A stretch of DNA of 64,000 nucleotides from Arthrobacter sp. MN05-02 (lineage in GTDB: Bacteria; Actinomycetota; Actinomycetes; Actinomycetales; Micrococcaceae): contig AP018697.1 of NCBI GenBank assembly GCA_004001285.1, positions 2,232,001 to 2,296,000 of the forward strand, in the 5' to 3' direction. Below are positions 1 to 9,111 of the stretch, in pieces. A model generated the notes under the pieces. The model searched no databases. It was not told where the DNA came from and was given only the letters and a program-made list of their open reading frames with translations. Both the position numbers and the translations under genes were made by a program. The first letter of the stretch is position 1. The number at the start of each line of letters is the position of its first letter.

Positions 1-133
1 CGGCTGCGCCGTCCGGCGCCCTGCTGGTCCTCCGTCGACGGCGTCGGGAGGGCTGGTGCCGGGTCGGCGTGATTCGTCGTCGTCGCACCCGGCGCCTGAA
101 ATTCTACCGCACCACGAAGACGGGCCGTGGGCG
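1..133. other. left-edge intergenic stretch, no complete gene
   Basis: This lies beyond the stop codon of the WecA-like gene. No start codon with a convincing open frame is visible on either strand. The minus strand carries TAGAAT (positions 106-101), which resembles a -10 element reading leftwards out of the window. In mycobacteria the rfe/wecA gene is followed by the atp operon, so a promoter for that operon is conceivable here, but no gene of it is visible. Confidence 0.3.
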
Positions 134-1156
134 TCAGGCCCGGCCCGCCACCCGCCGCCGCGCGAGGGCGCGGAAGATCCGGGGCGAGTACAGGTACAGC
201 GCGACGACGGCCGCGGCGAACAGGGACGCGGTGACGGCGAGGGGTGCCGGCGCCGTGGCGAGCACGAATCCCGCCGCCGCCGTCAGGGCCGACAGGACGC
301 TGACGAGGATCGAGACCTGCACGTGGCTGAGGCCGGTGTCCGTGAGCCGCTGGTACACGTGCTGCCGGTGCGCGGTGTACAGGCGTTCGCCCCGGCGGGC
401 ACGGCGCAGGAGGGTGGTGAAGGTGTCGGCGAGGTAGATCAGGACGGGCGAGAGCAGGTATTCGAGGTAGACCCCCGCCAGCAGTCCCGTGACCGCGATC
501 GCGGCGATGGCGGCCCCGAGGAGATAGCTGCCGACGTCGCCGAGGAACACGAACCCCCGGCCGAGGTTCCACGGCAGGAATCCGGCGAAGGCCGCCGCCA
601 CCACGAGGCCCGCGACCGTCAGCCACAGCTGGTCGCTGAGCACGCCGGCCAGCGAGTAGAAGAGTCCGACGACGACGCCGTGCATGCCCGAGATCCCGTT
701 GATCCCGTCCATGAAGTTCGCGGCGTTGATGTAGGTGGCGAGGGCGATCGCCCCGATCGGCACCCACCAGTAGCTGCTGTCGTCGATCGTGGTGGCCAGG
801 GCCGCGGTACCGATCACGCCGACCAGCAGCTGCGCCGAGAGGCGTACCCGGATGGACAGGCCGCGGAAGTCCTCGATCCAGCCGAGGGTGGCCGAGGCGC
901 CGACCATGCCGATGATGATCAGGATGAGCGATCGGTCCACGGCGACCAGACCTGTCGCGAGCGAGAGCGCGAGGGCCACCAGGAGCGCCGCTGCCACGGC
1001 CACTCCCATGCCGCGGATCACGATCGTGCTGTGCGAGGAGCGGTCGTTCGGGATGTCGATGACGCCCAGCGTCCTCAGCAAGGGTTTGACGACGACGGGC
1101 AGCGCGAGGGAGAGGCCCAGCGCGACGAGCGCGACGAGGGTGAGGAGGCCGGTCAT
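134..1156 (-). CDS. wecA: WecA-like undecaprenyl-phosphate sugar-1-phosphate transferase
   Basis: This 340-residue polytopic membrane enzyme belongs to the MraY/WecA/WbpL superfamily, which transfers a sugar-1-phosphate (usually GlcNAc-1-P) from a UDP-sugar to undecaprenyl phosphate. That is the first membrane step of teichoic acid, arabinogalactan or capsule-type polymer synthesis. About ten hydrophobic segments are visible. Family motifs are NAANFMDGINGISG (residues 144-157), an acidic motif around residues 94-97 (IEDF where many relatives have DD), a GDVGSYLLG loop, and the cytoplasmic HRQHVYQRL block typical of WecA/WbpL. The start ATG overlaps the stop of the upstream CapD-like gene (ATGA), so the two are translationally coupled. 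The position after sua5 matches mycobacterial rfe. The exact sugar substrate is not determined by sequence. Confidence 0.85.
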   Translation of the reverse strand: MTGLLTLVALVALGLSLALPVVVKPLLRTLGVIDIPNDRSSHSTIVIRGMGVAVAAALLVALALSLATGLVAVDRSLILIIIGMVGASATLGWIEDFRGLSIRVRLSAQLLVGVIGTAALATTIDDSSYWWVPIGAIALATYINAANFMDGINGISGMHGVVVGLFYSLAGVLSDQLWLTVAGLVVAAAFAGFLPWNLGRGFVFLGDVGSYLLGAAIAAIAVTGLLAGVYLEYLLSPVLIYLADTFTTLLRRARRGERLYTAHRQHVYQRLTDTGLSHVQVSILVSVLSALTAAAGFVLATAPAPLAVTASLFAAAVVALYLYSPRIFRALARRRVAGRA

Positions 1157-3078
1157 GACGCCGACCCGCCCGCGCCCGAGCGGGACGGGGAGGCGTCCGC
1201 CCCGTCCGGTGATGCCGGTCCGGGAGCTCCTTCGCCGCCGGCCGCCGCGATGCTCCGCCGGCCGTCGAAGCCGCCCTCGGCCTTCCAGTCCTGGAGGCTC
1301 AGCCGCTGGGGGTCGAGCGGGGCGACGGAGGTGTGGGAGATCTTGGGGTGGAGCGGACGGGAGTCGTCCTCCCCCGCGCCCATCAGGTCCTCGTGCATCT
1401 TCTCGCCGGGCCGCAGGCCCGTGAAGACGATGTCGATGTCCTTGCCCGACATCGCGATCATGCGCTGCGCCACATCGAGGATCTTCACGGGCTCGCCCAT
1501 GTCGAGGATGAGCACTTCGCCTCCCCGGCCGATCGCTCCGGCCTGCACGACGAGCTGGCAGGCCTCCGGGATGGTCATGAAGAACCGGGTCACCTCGGGA
1601 TCGGTCACCGTGATCGGCCCGCCGTTGCGGATCTGCTCCGTGAAGAGGGGGAGCATGGAGCCCCGGCTCCCGATGACGTTGCCGAAGCGGACGGAGACGT
1701 ACTTCTGGCCGGTGCGTTCCGCCTGCCAGGACGTGAGCCTCTCCGCGACGCGCTTCGAATGGCCGAGCACGCTCGTGGGGTCGGCCGCCTTGTCCGTGGA
1801 GATGTTCACGAAGTTGGTCACGCCGACGGCCGAGGATGCCCGGAGCACGTTCAGGGTCCCCTGCACGTTCGTCTTCCAGGCCTCCTCCGGGTACTGCTCC
1901 AGCAGCGACACGTGCTTGAGGGCTGCGGCGTGGAAGACGACCTCCGGCCTGCGGTCCTCGAAGATGTCGAGCAGCGCGTGCGCGTCGCGGATGTCGGCCA
2001 GGACGGTGTCACGGCCCGTGAGCAGTCCCTTCCCCGTGAGCGAGATCTGCGTGGACTGGAGGCCGGTCTCGTCGCGGTCGAGCATGATGAGCTCCGCCGG
2101 TGCGAAGCCGGCGAGCTGGCGGCACAGTTCGGATCCGATCGACCCCCCTGCACCGGTCACCAGGACCCGCTTCCCGGTGATGTAGCCCGCGACCTCGTCC
2201 GGGTGGATGTCCACCGGGCGCCGCCCGATCAGGTCCTCGACCGCGACCTCCCGGAAGTCGGCGATCCCCGCGCCGGCGGCCCCGAGCATGTCCCGCAGCG
2301 GCGGCAGGACCAGCACCTTGATGCCGAGGCCCGCGACGAGGTCCGAGACACGGCGCACCTGGGCGGCCTCGACGTCGGCGAAGGCGATGACGAGGACGGA
2401 GGCCTGGGTGCGGGCCGCGACGTCGCGCAGGTCGTCGATCCTGCCGAGGACGGGCACCGACGCCAGGCGCAGGTGCTTCTTGGCGGGGTCGTCGTCGATC
2501 AGGCCGACGGGGAAGTAGGGCGACCCCGGGTCCTGCATCATGCGGCCGACGAGGGAGTTGCCGAGGAACCCGGCGCCGTAGATGAGCGTGCGCTGGGCGT
2601 CTTCCCCCGGTTTCGCCTTGCTCTCGACGTACATGCGCTTGAGGTAGCGCGTGGCCGCCAGGAACATGCAGGCGAACGGGAAGGCGATGATGCCGATGCT
2701 GCGCGGCACCTCGATGACCGTGAAGAACGCCACGCTGACGAGCACCAGGATGACGGCGACGAGGACCGCGACGATCACGAGCAGTTTCGCCTCGTGGAAG
2801 CTGCCGAAGCTGTAGCGACCCCGGTACAGCGCGAAGCTGAGTCCCACCACCAGCTGGGCGACGACGGCCACGGCGCAGAACGCCGCGATGCCGGGGACGT
2901 TGACCTCCTTGACCAGGAGTTCGTAGCGGAGGATCAGCGCGAGGAGGATGGCCACGATCCAGGCCGCGGCGTCGAGCAGGTACTGCGACCACAGCCAGAT
3001 GGCCGGTTTGTCACCGGACGGAGCCGATGCGGTGGAGCCGGGTTTCCGGGCGGGTGCCCGGCCTTCGTTGAGTGCCAT
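1153..3078 (-). CDS. CapD/WbpM-type membrane nucleoside-diphosphate-sugar dehydratase
   Basis: The protein is 641 residues with four N-terminal transmembrane segments (about residues 25-150), a first nucleotide-binding region, and a C-terminal short-chain dehydrogenase domain with the Rossmann motif GAGGSIGSE. This is the architecture of the FlaA1/PglF/WbpM/CapD family, which makes UDP-4-keto-6-deoxy-HexNAc for surface polysaccharides. The YxxxK-equivalent motif reads LGHSK, so Leu occupies the catalytic Tyr/Met position. I chose the ATG at 3078 because AGGA lies just upstream; an in-frame ATG 18 nt earlier has no such site. The stop overlaps wecA, so the product probably feeds the lipid-linked glycan that WecA initiates. 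Confidence 0.85.
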   Translation of the reverse strand: MALNEGRAPARKPGSTASAPSGDKPAIWLWSQYLLDAAAWIVAILLALILRYELLVKEVNVPGIAAFCAVAVVAQLVVGLSFALYRGRYSFGSFHEAKLLVIVAVLVAVILVLVSVAFFTVIEVPRSIGIIAFPFACMFLAATRYLKRMYVESKAKPGEDAQRTLIYGAGFLGNSLVGRMMQDPGSPYFPVGLIDDDPAKKHLRLASVPVLGRIDDLRDVAARTQASVLVIAFADVEAAQVRRVSDLVAGLGIKVLVLPPLRDMLGAAGAGIADFREVAVEDLIGRRPVDIHPDEVAGYITGKRVLVTGAGGSIGSELCRQLAGFAPAELIMLDRDETGLQSTQISLTGKGLLTGRDTVLADIRDAHALLDIFEDRRPEVVFHAAALKHVSLLEQYPEEAWKTNVQGTLNVLRASSAVGVTNFVNISTDKAADPTSVLGHSKRVAERLTSWQAERTGQKYVSVRFGNVIGSRGSMLPLFTEQIRNGGPITVTDPEVTRFFMTIPEACQLVVQAGAIGRGGEVLILDMGEPVKILDVAQRMIAMSGKDIDIVFTGLRPGEKMHEDLMGAGEDDSRPLHPKISHTSVAPLDPQRLSLQDWKAEGGFDGRRSIAAAGGEGAPGPASPDGADASPSRSGAGGSAS

Positions 3079-3280
3079 GATTCCTAACGGTGTCATGCAG
3101 GCCGACACCGCGTTCCACCCGGACGCGCGACCGCCGGGGGCTGCCCGGCCCGGCTGTGCAGGACTGGTCCGGTCGGGACCGGAACACGGTGTAATAGACT
3201 GCTACTACCCGAGAATACTAACTGCACCGCCTCTGCCTGGCCCGTTGAGCACTGCCTTGGCGCGGCCCGGAAGGAACACG
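3079..3280. promoter_or_regulatory. divergent promoter region, CapD-like gene / glycosyltransferase
   Basis: This 202-base divergent spacer lies between the two envelope-glycan operons. On the plus strand TAGACT (3195-3200) is a good -10 candidate about 80 nt before the TTG start of the glycosyltransferase. The composition is locally AT-richer than the flanking genes. No clear repressor palindrome was found. Confidence 0.4.
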
Positions 3281-4267
3281 TTGCACGTCCCTGACGCCGC
3301 TTCTCCGAGCGTGTTCATCGTCGTCACCACCTTCAACCGGGTGGCCCACCTCCGGGAACTCCTCGCGTCCATCGCCGTGCTCGATCCGGCGCCGGCGGGC
3401 GTGGTCGTCGTCGACAATGCCAGCACGGACGGCACGGCAGACCTGCTGGCGGACCTGGACCTGCCCGTTCCGCTGATCGTGCAGCGCCTGCCGGACAACG
3501 CCGGCGGCGCCGGTGGTTTCGCCGCCGGCATGGCGAGGGCCCTGGCCGAGGGCGCGGGATGGCTGTGGCTGATGGACGACGACGTCGTCGTGCTCCCCGA
3601 TGCGCTCGCGTCCTTCGCTCCGTGGATGCACCGCTACTCGTGCATCCACGGCCGCCGGTACGACTCCACCGGTGAGCCCTTCTTCTGGCAGCACATTTTG
3701 AACGAGGCCCTCGGCGTCCACCTGCCGGTCCGCGGCGACGTCTTCGCGCGGTCGCGCGTCTTCCACACGAACGTGGGCTGCTTCGAGGGCATGCTGGTGG
3801 CGGCCGACGTCGTCCGCGAGACCGGACTGCCCGACGCACGGTTCTTCCTCAACGGGGACGACCTGACCTACGGCTGGCTCATCTCGCAGCGGCATCCCGT
3901 CGCGTACGTCGACGCCTTCGTGCTGCGGAAGACCCGGGCCCAGCGCCAGGTGGACCTCCGGGTCCGGCATCTCAACGACTCGAGCAACCTCTCGAGGTTC
4001 TGCGGGATGCGCAACCGCGGCCACCTCGCGCGCTACCTGCGGCTCCACGGCCGCTACAGCGCCGTGGGGTTCGGCCTCGGGACCTTCCTCTCGGCCGCCA
4101 AGGAGGTCCTGCGCCTGGTGGCGGTGGAGCGGTCCCTCTCCGGCCTGTCCGCCCTCTGGCGCGGCTGGCGGGCCGCCAGGGTCGTCCTGAAGGACCCGAA
4201 CTGGCAGCCGGAGCCGCCCCTCGCGCCCCTGTCCGGTCCGTCGGACCGCGAAGGAGCCACCGCATGA
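3281..4267 (+). CDS. family-2 glycosyltransferase (rhamnosyl/galactofuranosyl-type)
   Basis: This cytoplasmic GT-A glycosyltransferase has 328 residues. The N-terminus shows the family-2 nucleotide-sugar fold (VFIVVTTFNR, VVVDNASTDGT), a glycine-rich GGAGGFAAGM loop and the metal-binding LMDDDVV motif. These features resemble actinobacterial rhamnosyl- and galactofuranosyltransferases (GlfT2/WbbL-like). The frame is open further upstream, but TTG at 3281 has an excellent Shine-Dalgarno sequence (GGAAGGA, 3269-3275) and begins exactly before the conserved fold, so I use it. The stop overlaps the next gene (ATGA). The acceptor is unknown; context suggests a cell-wall polysaccharide. A relative lies at 6035-7006. 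Confidence 0.8.
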   Translation: MHVPDAASPSVFIVVTTFNRVAHLRELLASIAVLDPAPAGVVVVDNASTDGTADLLADLDLPVPLIVQRLPDNAGGAGGFAAGMARALAEGAGWLWLMDDDVVVLPDALASFAPWMHRYSCIHGRRYDSTGEPFFWQHILNEALGVHLPVRGDVFARSRVFHTNVGCFEGMLVAADVVRETGLPDARFFLNGDDLTYGWLISQRHPVAYVDAFVLRKTRAQRQVDLRVRHLNDSSNLSRFCGMRNRGHLARYLRLHGRYSAVGFGLGTFLSAAKEVLRLVAVERSLSGLSALWRGWRAARVVLKDPNWQPEPPLAPLSGPSDREGATA

Positions 4268-5220
4268 GCTGGCTCGTCCTCGGCGGCTCGGGCTTCGTCG
4301 GCTCCGAGGTCCTCCGGGCGCTCCGCGCGGCAGGGGTGGACGCCCGACCCGCTGCGGCGCCGCGCCTGATGACGGCGGCGGACACGCCGGAGACGCTCGC
4401 CGCGGAAGCGGCGCTCACCGACGGCGCCGGCCTCCGTGCCGCGATGGAGGGCCATGCCGTCGTGGTGAACGCCGCCGGACTCGCGACGCCGTCATCGGGC
4501 GACGTGCAGGCACTGCTGGGGGCGAACGCCCTGCTGCCCGCCGTCGTGGCCCGGGCCGCGGCGGCTGCCGGCGTGCGCCGCCTCGTCCACCTGAGCAGTG
4601 CCGCGGTGCAGGGCAGGACGCCCGTGCTGGACGCGACGGACACCGTGCACCCGTTCTCGGCGTACTCGCGCAGCAAGGCCCTCGGCGAGCAGACGCTCGA
4701 TCGCGTGGCCGCGGACGAGCCGTCGCTGTCGGTGGTGACCATCCGCGCCACGTCCGTGCAGGGGCGCGGCAGGCCGACGACGGCGGCGCTGGCCCGGCTC
4801 GCGCGCTCACCCCTCGCCTCGGTGGCCTCCCCGGGCAGTGCCAGGTCCCCCATCACGTCCGTCGGGGCCCTCGCGGATCTGGTCCTCGCCGTGGGCCGCC
4901 ATGCCGGTCCGGTCCCGTCCCGGGTGCTGCAGCCGTGGGAAGGACTCACTGTGCGGACCGTTCTCGAGGCCGCCGGCGGACGGCCCCGCGTCCTGCCTGC
5001 GGCGCCGTGCCGCCTCGCGGTGCGTAGCGGCTACGCGCTGTCGGGCCTGCTGCGCGGCCGGCTCGACGGGCACGTCCGCCGGGTGGAGCTCATGTGGTTC
5101 GGCCAGGACCAGGTGCCGGGCTGGGCGGAGGAGCAGGGCATCCCGCCCGCTCCCCGCATCCGTGACGTCCTGGCACGCGCGCAGGATCCGGCGGCCGACG
5201 GCGGAGGACCGGCGGGCTGA
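4264..5220 (+). CDS. NAD(P)-dependent sugar epimerase/dehydratase-like SDR
   Basis: This 318-residue extended short-chain dehydrogenase has the nucleotide-binding motif GGSGFVGSE at residues 7-15, a serine-containing HLSSAAVQG block and the catalytic YSRSK (YxxxK) motif. It resembles NAD-dependent epimerase/dehydratases acting on nucleotide sugars. Its ATG overlaps the glycosyltransferase stop by 4 nt, so the pair is one coupled operon. It converges with sua5, whose stop is 6 nt away. The substrate is inferred only from its neighbours. Confidence 0.75.
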   Translation: MSWLVLGGSGFVGSEVLRALRAAGVDARPAAAPRLMTAADTPETLAAEAALTDGAGLRAAMEGHAVVVNAAGLATPSSGDVQALLGANALLPAVVARAAAAAGVRRLVHLSSAAVQGRTPVLDATDTVHPFSAYSRSKALGEQTLDRVAADEPSLSVVTIRATSVQGRGRPTTAALARLARSPLASVASPGSARSPITSVGALADLVLAVGRHAGPVPSRVLQPWEGLTVRTVLEAAGGRPRVLPAAPCRLAVRSGYALSGLLRGRLDGHVRRVELMWFGQDQVPGWAEEQGIPPAPRIRDVLARAQDPAADGGGPAG

Positions 5221-5226
5221 CGAGGC

Positions 5227-5958
5227 TCAGGCGGAGGCCTGTCCCCCTGCAGCGCCGTCGTCCGCGTCGCCGTCCCGGGACGCAGGGTCGCCGTCCGCGG
5301 CGTGCCCGTCGATGTCGAGGATGCCGGGGACGACGTCCCGGAGGCGGTCGAGGGCGAGGGTTCCCTGCCGCACCACCCGCAGGGTCTCCCCCGTGGCGTC
5401 CACGATGGTGGATCCGGTGCCGTCGGCGGCCGTCCGTGGACCGGCATCGAGGTACACGGCGACCGATTCGGCGAGCTGCGCCGCGGCGTCCGGCGCCGTC
5501 GTCGCTGCCGGCCCGCCGGTCCTGTTCGCCGACGAGACGGCGAGCGGACCCGTGAGCCTGAGCAGTTCGAGCGCCACGTCGTCGTCCGGCATGCGCAGCG
5601 CGACGGTGCCCAGGGTGTCGCCGAGGTCCCACGTCAGGGAGGGCTGGGCGTGGCAGATCAGGGTGAGTCCGCCGGGCCAGAATGCCTCGGCGAGCCGGCG
5701 CGCGTCCGGGTGCACATCGGTCGCCAGTCCGTCGAGCGTCTGGAGACGCGGGATGAGCACGGGCGGGGGCATGTTCCGGCCGCGGCCCTTGGACGCGAGG
5801 AGGGTGGCCACCGCCTGCGGTGAGAACGCGTCCGCACCGATCCCGTACACGGTGTCCGTGGGCAGGACGACGCATTGCTTGAGCGACACCGCCCGCTGGG
5901 CGGCCGTCAGGCCGTCGCGTCGCTGGGCGGGATCGGAACAGTCGTAGCTCGTTGTCAC
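5227..5958 (-). CDS. tsaC: L-threonylcarbamoyladenylate synthase (Sua5/YrdC/TsaC)
   Basis: The protein has 243 residues of the YrdC/Sua5 family, which makes threonylcarbamoyl-AMP from threonine, bicarbonate and ATP for tRNA t6A37 modification. Visible motifs are VVLPTDTVYGIGADAFS and KGR near the N-terminus, then HPDARRLAEAFWPGGLT and VSSANRTGGPA. I start at GTG 5958, which has GGAAGGA 7 nt upstream; an ATG 36 nt earlier adds residues unlike the family. The position downstream of prmC matches the mycobacterial order hemK-Rv1301. The low-complexity Asp/Ala-rich C-terminal tail is a local extension. Confidence 0.9.
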   Translation of the reverse strand: MTTSYDCSDPAQRRDGLTAAQRAVSLKQCVVLPTDTVYGIGADAFSPQAVATLLASKGRGRNMPPPVLIPRLQTLDGLATDVHPDARRLAEAFWPGGLTLICHAQPSLTWDLGDTLGTVALRMPDDDVALELLRLTGPLAVSSANRTGGPAATTAPDAAAQLAESVAVYLDAGPRTAADGTGSTIVDATGETLRVVRQGTLALDRLRDVVPGILDIDGHAADGDPASRDGDADDGAAGGQASA

Positions 5959-6034
5959 CTGTCCATCCTTCCATCCGGGCACACGGCTTCGCACATCTGC
6001 TGCCGGTCCGCGCGCGTCGGCGCCGCCGTGCGGG

Positions 6035-7006
6035 TCAGGACGACGGCGGCGGGCCGAAGCCCGTGCCCCGCAGGCCGGCCGAATAGGCGGCGAACCATCC
6101 GCGGAGCCCCTTGAGGTCGCGCTGGGTGAGGAAGTAGTACGGGAAGCCGATGACGTCCGCGCCGAACCACCGGAGGTTGCGGTACTTGCGCGCCAGGTAG
6201 GCTCGGTTCCGGAAGTACGAGAACCGCTTGAACTCGCCCTCGGGGATGACGGGGGTGATGAATCCGCCGAAGATCGGCTTCATCTCCGACCACGTGGCCG
6301 GGTGGCGGACGGCGACCGTCGCCAGTGTGCCGTACTTCAGGCCCGCCTTCCGCACGCGGGCCAGGAAATCGACCTCGTCGCCCCGGATGAAGAACTTCAT
6401 GTCCGGCAGGCCGATCGTGGAGAACACCTCCGCCCGGATCAGCGCACCGTTGAAGAAGTGCACCATGTCGGGCAGGTAGCCCATCGGCTCCAGCGTGGCT
6501 CGGTCGTTCGTGAGGAGACCGTTGATGCGGAAGTTGAAGGACAGCCGCGAGGGGTCCGACGTCGCGGCGACGAGCGGACTGACGATGTCGAGGTCGTGGT
6601 CGTGGGCGGCGCGCAGCAGTTCGGCGAGGCAGCGCTCGTCCTCGGGGTGACCGTCGTCGTCCATCAGCCAGATCCACCGGGCGCCGCTCGCGATCGCCGC
6701 GAGGATCGCGAAGGCGAAACCGCCGGCTCCACCGAGGTTGGCTTCCGAGCGCAGGTAGTGGATGGTGCCGTCGGCGGCCTCGACGACGTCGGTCGCGGGC
6801 CGGGTGCCCGAATCGACGAGGGCGACCGTCGCGATCGGGGCGCTCTGGGCGGCCAGGGAGCGTAGCAGCTGAGCGAGCTCCTCGTGCCGGTCGTAGGTCA
6901 CGGCGGCGACCGCGACGGTGTCGGTGTGGGTCCCGGCGCCCCGGGGTGTCGCGTCGGGTACGGTCCGGGGGCCACCGCCCCCTGTGCCCGTGGTGCGTTC
7001 GGTCAT
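6035..7006 (-). CDS. family-2 glycosyltransferase inserted in the prmC-sua5 operon
   Basis: The protein has 323 residues. After a disordered Gly/Thr-rich N-terminus (about 30 residues) comes the GT-A fold: VAAVTYDRHEELAQLL, NLGGAGGFAFAI and WIWLMDDDGHPED. The pattern is the same as in the enzyme at 3281-4267, so the two are probably distant paralogues of the rhamnosyl/galactofuranosyltransferase type. The ATG overlaps the prmC stop (ATGA), so it is co-translated with prmC. This gene is absent from the equivalent mycobacterial block, so it is a lineage-specific insertion of a glycan gene into a translation operon. Donor and acceptor are unknown. Confidence 0.8.
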   Translation of the reverse strand: MTERTTGTGGGGPRTVPDATPRGAGTHTDTVAVAAVTYDRHEELAQLLRSLAAQSAPIATVALVDSGTRPATDVVEAADGTIHYLRSEANLGGAGGFAFAILAAIASGARWIWLMDDDGHPEDERCLAELLRAAHDHDLDIVSPLVAATSDPSRLSFNFRINGLLTNDRATLEPMGYLPDMVHFFNGALIRAEVFSTIGLPDMKFFIRGDEVDFLARVRKAGLKYGTLATVAVRHPATWSEMKPIFGGFITPVIPEGEFKRFSYFRNRAYLARKYRNLRWFGADVIGFPYYFLTQRDLKGLRGWFAAYSAGLRGTGFGPPPSS

Positions 7007-7872
7007 CGCGCTGCCTTCCCGGTGGTGTCCGGCGTCGTGCCGGAGCGGAGGACGGCGCTCGTCGCGCGGTCCCGTCCGCTGAGGTCCTGGTGCGTCCGGA
7101 TCGTCGTCCAGACATCCGCCTGCTCGAGGAAGGCGGCGACCCAGGGCGCCTGCACCTCCGCATGCTCCATGACGAAGTAGCCGCCCGGGCGGAGGAGGCG
7201 GGCGGCGGAGGCGGCTGCGGCGCGTGGCAGCCGCATCCCGTCCGCTCCCCCGCCGTAGAGGGCCATCTGCGGGTCGTGCTCCGCCACCTCCGGCTCGTTC
7301 GGCACGGCATCGGCCGGGATGTACGGGGGGTTGGAGACGACGATGTCGAAGGTGCCGTCCTGGTCGGCTAGTGCGGTCGCGAGGTCGCCGTGGCTGAGCC
7401 GCACGCCGAACGGCTCGAGGTTCGGGGCGGCCCAGGCCAGGGCGAGCTCGCTGAGCTCGACGGCGTGCACGTCCGCACCGGGCACCTCGTCGGCGACGGC
7501 CGCGGCGATCGCGCCCGATCCTGTCCCGAGGTCCACGATCTTCGGAGCCTGGAGCTCCGATGCCCGGTCGATCACCAGTTGCGCGACGCTCTCCGTCTCG
7601 GGCCGCGGGACGAAGACGCCGGGACCCACCGCGAGCTCGATGCGACGGAAGTGGGCCACCCCGGTCAGGTGCTGGAGCGGGACCCGCCGTGCGCGCTCGT
7701 CGACGAGGGCCTCGAAGCCCCGGGGCACGGGAGCGCCGGTCAGGGCCAGCGCGCGGAGCCTGCCGCGGGAGACGCCCAGCAGGTGGGCGGCCAGGAGCTC
7801 GGCGTCCACCCGGGGGCTGGGGACCCCTGCGTCGCGGAGCCGCTGTTCGGCGGCCCGCAGGGCCTCCTCCAC
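7003..7872 (-). CDS. prmC: release-factor glutamine methyltransferase PrmC (HemK)
   Basis: This 289-residue SAM-dependent enzyme methylates the glutamine of the GGQ motif of release factors 1 and 2. The N-terminal helical substrate-recognition domain (about residues 1-80) is followed by a Rossmann methyltransferase domain with VDLGTGSGAIA (SAM binding, about 113-123) and the catalytic NPPY at residues 181-184. The frame stays open far upstream, but GTG 7872 starts 2 nt after the prfA stop and is preceded by a Shine-Dalgarno-like GGAAGAG inside prfA. Its substrate RF1 is the immediately upstream gene, and the next glycosyltransferase overlaps its stop. Confidence 0.92.
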   Translation of the reverse strand: MEEALRAAEQRLRDAGVPSPRVDAELLAAHLLGVSRGRLRALALTGAPVPRGFEALVDERARRVPLQHLTGVAHFRRIELAVGPGVFVPRPETESVAQLVIDRASELQAPKIVDLGTGSGAIAAAVADEVPGADVHAVELSELALAWAAPNLEPFGVRLSHGDLATALADQDGTFDIVVSNPPYIPADAVPNEPEVAEHDPQMALYGGGADGMRLPRAAAASAARLLRPGGYFVMEHAEVQAPWVAAFLEQADVWTTIRTHQDLSGRDRATSAVLRSGTTPDTTGKAAR

Positions 7873-7874
7873 GC

Positions 7875-8954
7875 CTACTCTTCCGTGCCGATGGCGTCCA
7901 GGCGGGCCTGCTCGTCCATCTCGATGGCCGACTGCACCACGGGCTCCAGGTCGCCGTTCATGACGGCGTCGAGGTTGTAGGCCTTGTAGCCCGTGCGGTG
8001 GTCGGCGATCCGGTTCTCGGGGTAGTTGTAGGTCCGGATGCGCTCGGACCGGTCCATGGTGCGGATCTGCGACTTGCGGATGTCGGAGTTCGCTGCGTCG
8101 ATCTTCTCCTGCTCGTGCGCCAGGATGCGGGAGCGGAGCACGCGCATCGCTGCCTCGCGGTTCTGCAGCTGGGACTTCTCGTTCTGCATCGCGACGACGA
8201 TCCCGGTGGGCAGGTGGGTGATGCGTACTGCGGAGTCCGTCGTGTTGACGGACTGCCCGCCGGGGCCCGAGGAGCGGTAGACGTCGATCTTCAGGTCGTT
8301 CTGGCTGATCTCGACCTCCTCCGGCTCGTCGACCTCGGGCAGCACGAGGACGCCCGCGGCGGACGTGTGGATGCGGCCCTGCGACTCGGTGACGGGCACG
8401 CGCTGGACTCGGTGCACGCCGCCCTCGAACTTGAGGCGCGCGTAGACACCCTCGGCGGGGTCGTTGGAGGACCCTTTGATCGCCATCTGGACGTCCTTGT
8501 AGCCGCCGAGGTCGGACTCGTTGGCGGAGATGAGTTCTGTCTTCCAGCCGCGGGATTCGGCGTAGCGCGCGTACATGCGGAGCAGGTCGCCGGCGAACAG
8601 TGCCGCCTCGTCGCCGCCCTCGCCGCCCTTGACCTCGATGATGACGTTGCGGCCGTCGTTCGGGTCGCGCGGGATGAGCAGGCGGCGCAGGCGCTCCTGG
8701 GCCGTGGCGAGCTGTTCCTCGAGCACGGGCACCTCGGCGGCGAACTCGGGGTCCTCCGACGCCATCTCGCGGGCGGCCTCGAGGTCGTCGTTCAGGGCGG
8801 TCCACCGGTTGTGGGCGTCGACGATCCTGCCGAGCTCCGCGTACCGGCGACCCAGCCTCCGGGCCAGCGCCTGGTCGGCGTGGACGGCGGGGTCGGCGAG
8901 CTGGTCCTGCAGCTCGGAGTGCTCGTCGAGCAGTCCCTGGATGGATTCGAACAT
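7875..8954 (-). CDS. prfA: peptide chain release factor 1
   Basis: The protein has 359 residues, normal for RF1, which recognises UAA and UAG at the ribosomal A site. The codon-recognition tripeptide PVT is at residues 187-189 and the peptidyl-tRNA hydrolysis motif GGQ at 232-234 within [20 protein letters not shown]. It lies between rho and prmC in the usual actinobacterial order. The usual rpmE (bL31) between rho and prfA is missing; a terminator hairpin fills that 157-nt gap. Confidence 0.96.
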   Translation of the reverse strand: MFESIQGLLDEHSELQDQLADPAVHADQALARRLGRRYAELGRIVDAHNRWTALNDDLEAAREMASEDPEFAAEVPVLEEQLATAQERLRRLLIPRDPNDGRNVIIEVKGGEGGDEAALFAGDLLRMYARYAESRGWKTELISANESDLGGYKDVQMAIKGSSNDPAEGVYARLKFEGGVHRVQRVPVTESQGRIHTSAAGVLVLPEVDEPEEVEISQNDLKIDVYRSSGPGGQSVNTTDSAVRITHLPTGIVVAMQNEKSQLQNREAAMRVLRSRILAHEQEKIDAANSDIRKSQIRTMDRSERIRTYNYPENRIADHRTGYKAYNLDAVMNGDLEPVVQSAIEMDEQARLDAIGTEE

Positions 8955-9054
8955 CTGGTGTACCTCTTTCGGCGTCTACCGCCAGTCTACGAAGGTCGGG
9001 ACGGCACGGATGACCGCGCGCCGCGCTCCGACGGGACGCGGCTTAACGGGCGAA

Positions 9055-9099
9055 GCCGCTCGTCCTGCCGGCCCCGTGCGGGGTGGCGGGACGAGCGGC
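9055..9099 (-). terminator. hairpin downstream of rho
   Basis: A 15-bp stem (9055-9069 with 9085-9099, one G-U pair) encloses a loop that contains its own CCCC/GGGG pairing. Read on the minus strand it follows the rho stop by about 12 nt and is followed by a short TTCG stretch rather than a strong U-tract. It probably stabilises or ends the rho message before prfA. Confidence 0.6.
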
Positions 9100-9111
9100 G
9101 TCGCGACTCGG

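Noticed and set aside
1..133. Start of the atp operon at the left edge
   Set aside because: Expected from synteny, but no start codon or AtpI/AtpB-like residues can be read in the visible bases.
56..3087. Plus-strand open frames across wecA and the CapD-like gene
   Set aside because: Antisense shadows with biased composition; the minus-strand genes have clear motifs and overlapping start/stop coupling.
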